From the NCBI GenBank assembly GCA_937892155.1, contig CALAUG010000059.1, forward strand, positions 62,001 through 126,000: a stretch of DNA of 64,000 bases, in the 5' to 3' direction. The notes under the pieces are model-generated. The model saw only the letters and a list, made by a program, of their open reading frames with translations, was not told where the DNA came from and ran no database searches. Shown here one piece after another: positions 62,647 to 64,000 of this stretch (positions within the stretch are counted from its first letter, which is position 1; the number at the start of each line of letters is the position of its first letter). The stretch is from an uncultured Bacteroidales bacterium (GTDB taxonomy: Bacteria; Bacteroidota; Bacteroidia; Bacteroidales; UBA1715). Position numbers and translations under genes: made by a program.

Positions 62647-62669
62647 GAGACTGCCTATAAGGCAGCCTC
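62647..62669 (-). terminator. Hairpin I after the RiPP precursor gene, likely partial terminator
   Basis: On the minus strand GAGGCTGCC and GGCAGTCTC form a 9-bp stem with loop TTATA, followed by TTT and an A-rich stretch. It sits 8 bases after the precursor stop and could reduce transcription into the downstream genes so that the precursor is made in excess. Its G-U wobble exists only in minus-strand RNA, which fits transcription in that direction. Confidence 0.65.
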
Positions 62670-62677
62670 CACAATTA

Positions 62678-62824
62678 CTACTCAGATCTCTCGCAATCTT
62701 TGCAATGACGACCATTGGCTTCTGTACTACCATCAAAGAATGTTCCATATGTAGGACATCCCGCGGCGTACGAACCAGTTCTTGCGTTCTTTGCAACCAA
62801 AGTTGCTTTTTTGTAAGACTTCAT
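62678..62824 (-). CDS. Probable RiPP precursor peptide, 48 residues
   Basis: The ORF encodes MKSYKKATLVAKNARTGSYA, followed by AGCPTYGTFFDGSTEANGRH and CKDCERSE. The basic N-terminal third looks like a leader. The motif NARTGSYAAGCP is of the type I recall from radical-SAM-modified peptides of Bacteroidota, in which an Asn/Thr/Gly/Ser-rich segment precedes a Cys. Cys23, Cys41 and Cys44 are the candidate donors for thioether formation. The gene is the first cysteine-rich small ORF of the operon with the radical SAM/SPASM enzyme and carries the conserved leader element directly before its ATG. Start and stop are well defined. Precursor role is inference. Confidence 0.7.
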   Translation of the reverse strand: MKSYKKATLVAKNARTGSYAAGCPTYGTFFDGSTEANGRHCKDCERSE

Positions 62825-62830
62825 AACATT

Positions 62831-62880
62831 AAAAATTTAAATTGTGCCTACTCTTTGAAGGATTTTCGGCATACTCCTTT
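62831..62880 (-). promoter_or_regulatory. Conserved leader element A before the precursor gene
   Basis: This segment matches 63184-63233 almost base for base. On the minus strand it reads AAAGGAGTATGCC, GAAAATCCTTC, AAAGAGTAGGCAC and then AATTTAAATTTTTA. AAGGA...TCCTT forms a stem, and TGCC in its loop can pair with GGCA downstream, so an H-type pseudoknot is possible. No TAnnTTTG box is present here, so it acts in RNA or as a protein site within the operon. Confidence 0.7.
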
Positions 62881-62884
62881 AGGT

Positions 62885-63178
62885 TTATAATTTATCAGAG
62901 CCCCCCAAAATATTAGTATAAATCCATTTCCAAACTTTCCAGGCTAAAAGGCATAAAGGGAGAAGTATTACTACTCCCAAAACAGTGAGGATACCATCCC
63001 ATAGTTTGCGAAAGAAACCAGGCTCGTCGGCTTCGCTATTTCCACTTTCGGTATAAACAACTTCGGTATTTTCGTTAGATTCATACGTTTGTGAATTTTC
63101 GGCATACGAGCACAAACTTAAACAACTGCAAATAAGCAGTGCGAATACTGTTGAAAACGAGATTTTTAAAGACTTCAT
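62885..63178 (-). CDS. Small exported protein with one C-terminal membrane segment
   Basis: The 97-residue protein has an N-terminal signal (MKSLKISFSTVFALLICSCL ... CSYA). An acidic linker follows (residues 28-55, rich in Glu, Asn and Ser). A hydrophobic segment (GILTVLGVVILLPLCLLAWK) ends the protein with WKVWKWIYTNILGG. The two hydrophobic parts leave the acidic linker outside the membrane. It precedes the precursor gene by 60 bases and carries leader element B. A role in immunity or export of the peptide is possible but not shown. Confidence 0.65.
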   Translation of the reverse strand: MKSLKISFSTVFALLICSCLSLCSYAENSQTYESNENTEVVYTESGNSEADEPGFFRKLWDGILTVLGVVILLPLCLLAWKVWKWIYTNILGGSDKL

Positions 63179-63183
63179 ATTCT

Positions 63184-63233
63184 AAAAATTTAAATTGTGC
63201 CTACTCTTTAAAGGATTTTCGGCGTACTCCTTT
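63184..63233 (-). promoter_or_regulatory. Conserved leader element B before the small membrane protein
   Basis: This is the second copy of element A, with GTACGCC in place of GTATGCC and TCCTTT in place of TCCTTC. Here it directly follows a promoter (TACTTTTG at 63237-63244), so it is the start of the transcript. Confidence 0.7.
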
Positions 63234-63236
63234 TTA

Positions 63237-63268
63237 CAAAAGTAAATAGCATAAACAGCAAATCCCAA
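63237..63268 (-). promoter_or_regulatory. Promoter of the RiPP-like operon (TTG-N21-TACTTTTG)
   Basis: On the minus strand TGGTCTTGGGATT contains the TTG element, followed 21 bases later by TACTTTTG (63244-63237). The same 13-mer with the same spacing occurs at the promoter at 63960-63991. The rest of the 63179-63492 gap holds leader element B, the terminator at 63385-63413 and nothing else recognisable. Confidence 0.7.
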
Positions 63269-63384
63269 GACCATTTAGTTCATTAAATTCATTCCGTTCA
63301 TTTGCACTAATTACAAAGTTTATGTTGAAGTATTTTTAGAAGAGATGGCAATTAGATATGCTATTTTCATTGAAATGGCAGGAC

Positions 63385-63413
63385 AAAAAAAGGAAGGATT
63401 GCTCCTTCCTTTT
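63385..63413 (-). terminator. Terminator of the secreted repeat protein gene
   Basis: On the minus strand AAAGGAAGGA and TCCTTCCTTT pair across GCAA and run into seven T. It separates the repeat-protein gene from the RiPP-like operon. Confidence 0.9.
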
Positions 63414-63492
63414 CCATATAAATTTTTGTTCTATATTCTTGTATTGTAATTCCTTTGGAAACAATTAAATTTTCATACAAGAAAATTTACTT

Positions 63493-63882
63493 TTATAAAC
63501 GGGAACAATTAGTTGTAGAATTGCTACTTGTTATATTACACGCTTTTTTGCTACCATTGTCATACGTAATAATAATACGTCCGTCGCCAGACATTTGTGC
63601 ATTACTTACGCCGTATGATTCAATATTAGAGCAATTCGTAAGAGAATTGGAACTCGTAATGTCGCAAACTTTTAATCGTCCAGAATTGTACACTATGGCA
63701 ATTTTATGATTGCCAATACTTGCAGTAGAAACTCCATAATCAACATTAGAACAATTCGTAAGAGAATTGGAACTTGTTAAATCACAAATTTTTAACTTTC
63801 CACTCTCAACCGAGCTGGTTTTTTGTGCACTGGCACACACCACCGAAAGCAATATGGTGGCAAGAAGAAACATTTTTTTCAT
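63493..63882 (-). CDS. Secreted protein with three Cys-pair repeats
   Basis: The 129-residue protein has a signal peptide (MKKMFLLATILLSVVCASAQ, cleavage after CASA). Three repeats follow, each with C-x10-C in the pattern LKxCDxTSSNSLTNCSN: Cys33/44, Cys73/84 and Cys115/126, about 40 residues apart. Between them lie YGVSxA and IxIxYNSG-like strands. The cysteine spacing suggests one disulfide per repeat. I do not recognise the family. It shares its promoter type with the RiPP-like operon next to it. Confidence 0.7.
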   Translation of the reverse strand: MKKMFLLATILLSVVCASAQKTSSVESGKLKICDLTSSNSLTNCSNVDYGVSTASIGNHKIAIVYNSGRLKVCDITSSNSLTNCSNIESYGVSNAQMSGDGRIIITYDNGSKKACNITSSNSTTNCSRL

Positions 63883-63959
63883 ACATATAAAAATTTAGTT
63901 AAACAATAAATTTTCAACAGATCACCCTCTTTGATTTTTTCCCCATAATTTTTCATTGT

Positions 63960-63991
63960 CAAAGATAGAACGAACAAGCAACGAATCCCAA
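63960..63991 (-). promoter_or_regulatory. Promoter of the secreted repeat protein (TTG-N21-TATCTTTG)
   Basis: On the minus strand the 13-mer TGGTCTTGGGATT is followed by TATCTTTG (63967-63960) at the same 21-base spacing as in the promoter at 63237-63268. The transcript start would be about 70 bases before the ATG. Confidence 0.7.
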
Positions 63992-64000
63992 GACCACTTC

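Overview
The window is an AT-rich chromosome segment of a Bacteroidota bacterium, most likely of the order Bacteroidales. The evidence is the phylum-type promoter (a TTG/TTTG element about 18-21 bases before TAnnTTTG) seen in front of many genes, the bamD - omega-like RNA polymerase subunit - coaBC gene order, a full-length SprA/Sov protein of the type IX secretion system, a Porin_10-like barrel and DUF4835. No tRNA, rRNA, CRISPR array, transposase or prophage was seen.

Layout. 0-8.7 kb: a secreted lipoprotein, then a long plus-strand run (bamD, omega-like subunit, coaC/coaB, DUF4835, recN, a formate/nitrite-type channel, clpX, an M42 peptidase). 8.7-14.3 kb: an orphan polysaccharide ABC permease, nadB, purN, acpP-fabF-rnc. 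14.3-31 kb, minus strand: Porin_10, sprA, ruvA, a pdxA-like gene, a BASS-type and an SSS-type transporter (the latter with a 53-residue accessory protein), an ACT protein and valS. 31-36 kb: nadE, a WYL regulator and dnaG. 36-43.7 kb: a partial capsule/exopolysaccharide export locus (glycosyltransferase, Wza-like, Wzc-like, MraY/WecA-like), a secreted protein of unknown function and a gamma carbonic anhydrase. 43.7-47 kb: a restriction-modification-like island (adenine/cytosine methyltransferase, PD-(D/E)XK-type protein, KilA-N protein, remnant of a Dam methylase) that contains a strongly structured RNA. 47-50.3 kb: PAP2 phosphatase, obgE, adk, xerD. 50.4-58.1 kb: carB behind a pyrBI-like attenuator, an MBL-fold lipoprotein, a Na/Pi cotransporter, and a second truncated carB copy. 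58.1-59.7 kb: an AAA/DUF4143 ATPase with 33-base-spaced repeats in its promoter. 59.8-64 kb, minus strand: a probable RiPP locus (48-residue Cys-containing precursor, small proteins, a radical SAM/SPASM maturase with a PqqD-like N-terminus, an amidohydrolase), preceded by two secreted or membrane proteins with related promoters and leaders.

Most interesting points: (1) the RiPP-like operon with duplicated leader elements and two covarying hairpins; (2) the carB leader, which carries a 29-codon ORF, a pause hairpin, a U-tract and a terminator in the order of the enterobacterial pyrBI attenuator; (3) a carB tail duplicated exactly 4200 bases away, with an 863-base identical tract flanked by silent differences, as expected of gene conversion; (4) a PdxA-family protein without its metal-binding histidines and a NAD synthetase whose glutaminase domain lacks its catalytic cysteine; (5) coaBC split at a run of ten A; (6) a 6S-like rod-shaped RNA between a predicted endonuclease and a methyltransferase.

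All calls come from reading the sequence and from memory of protein families. No database search or folding program was run.
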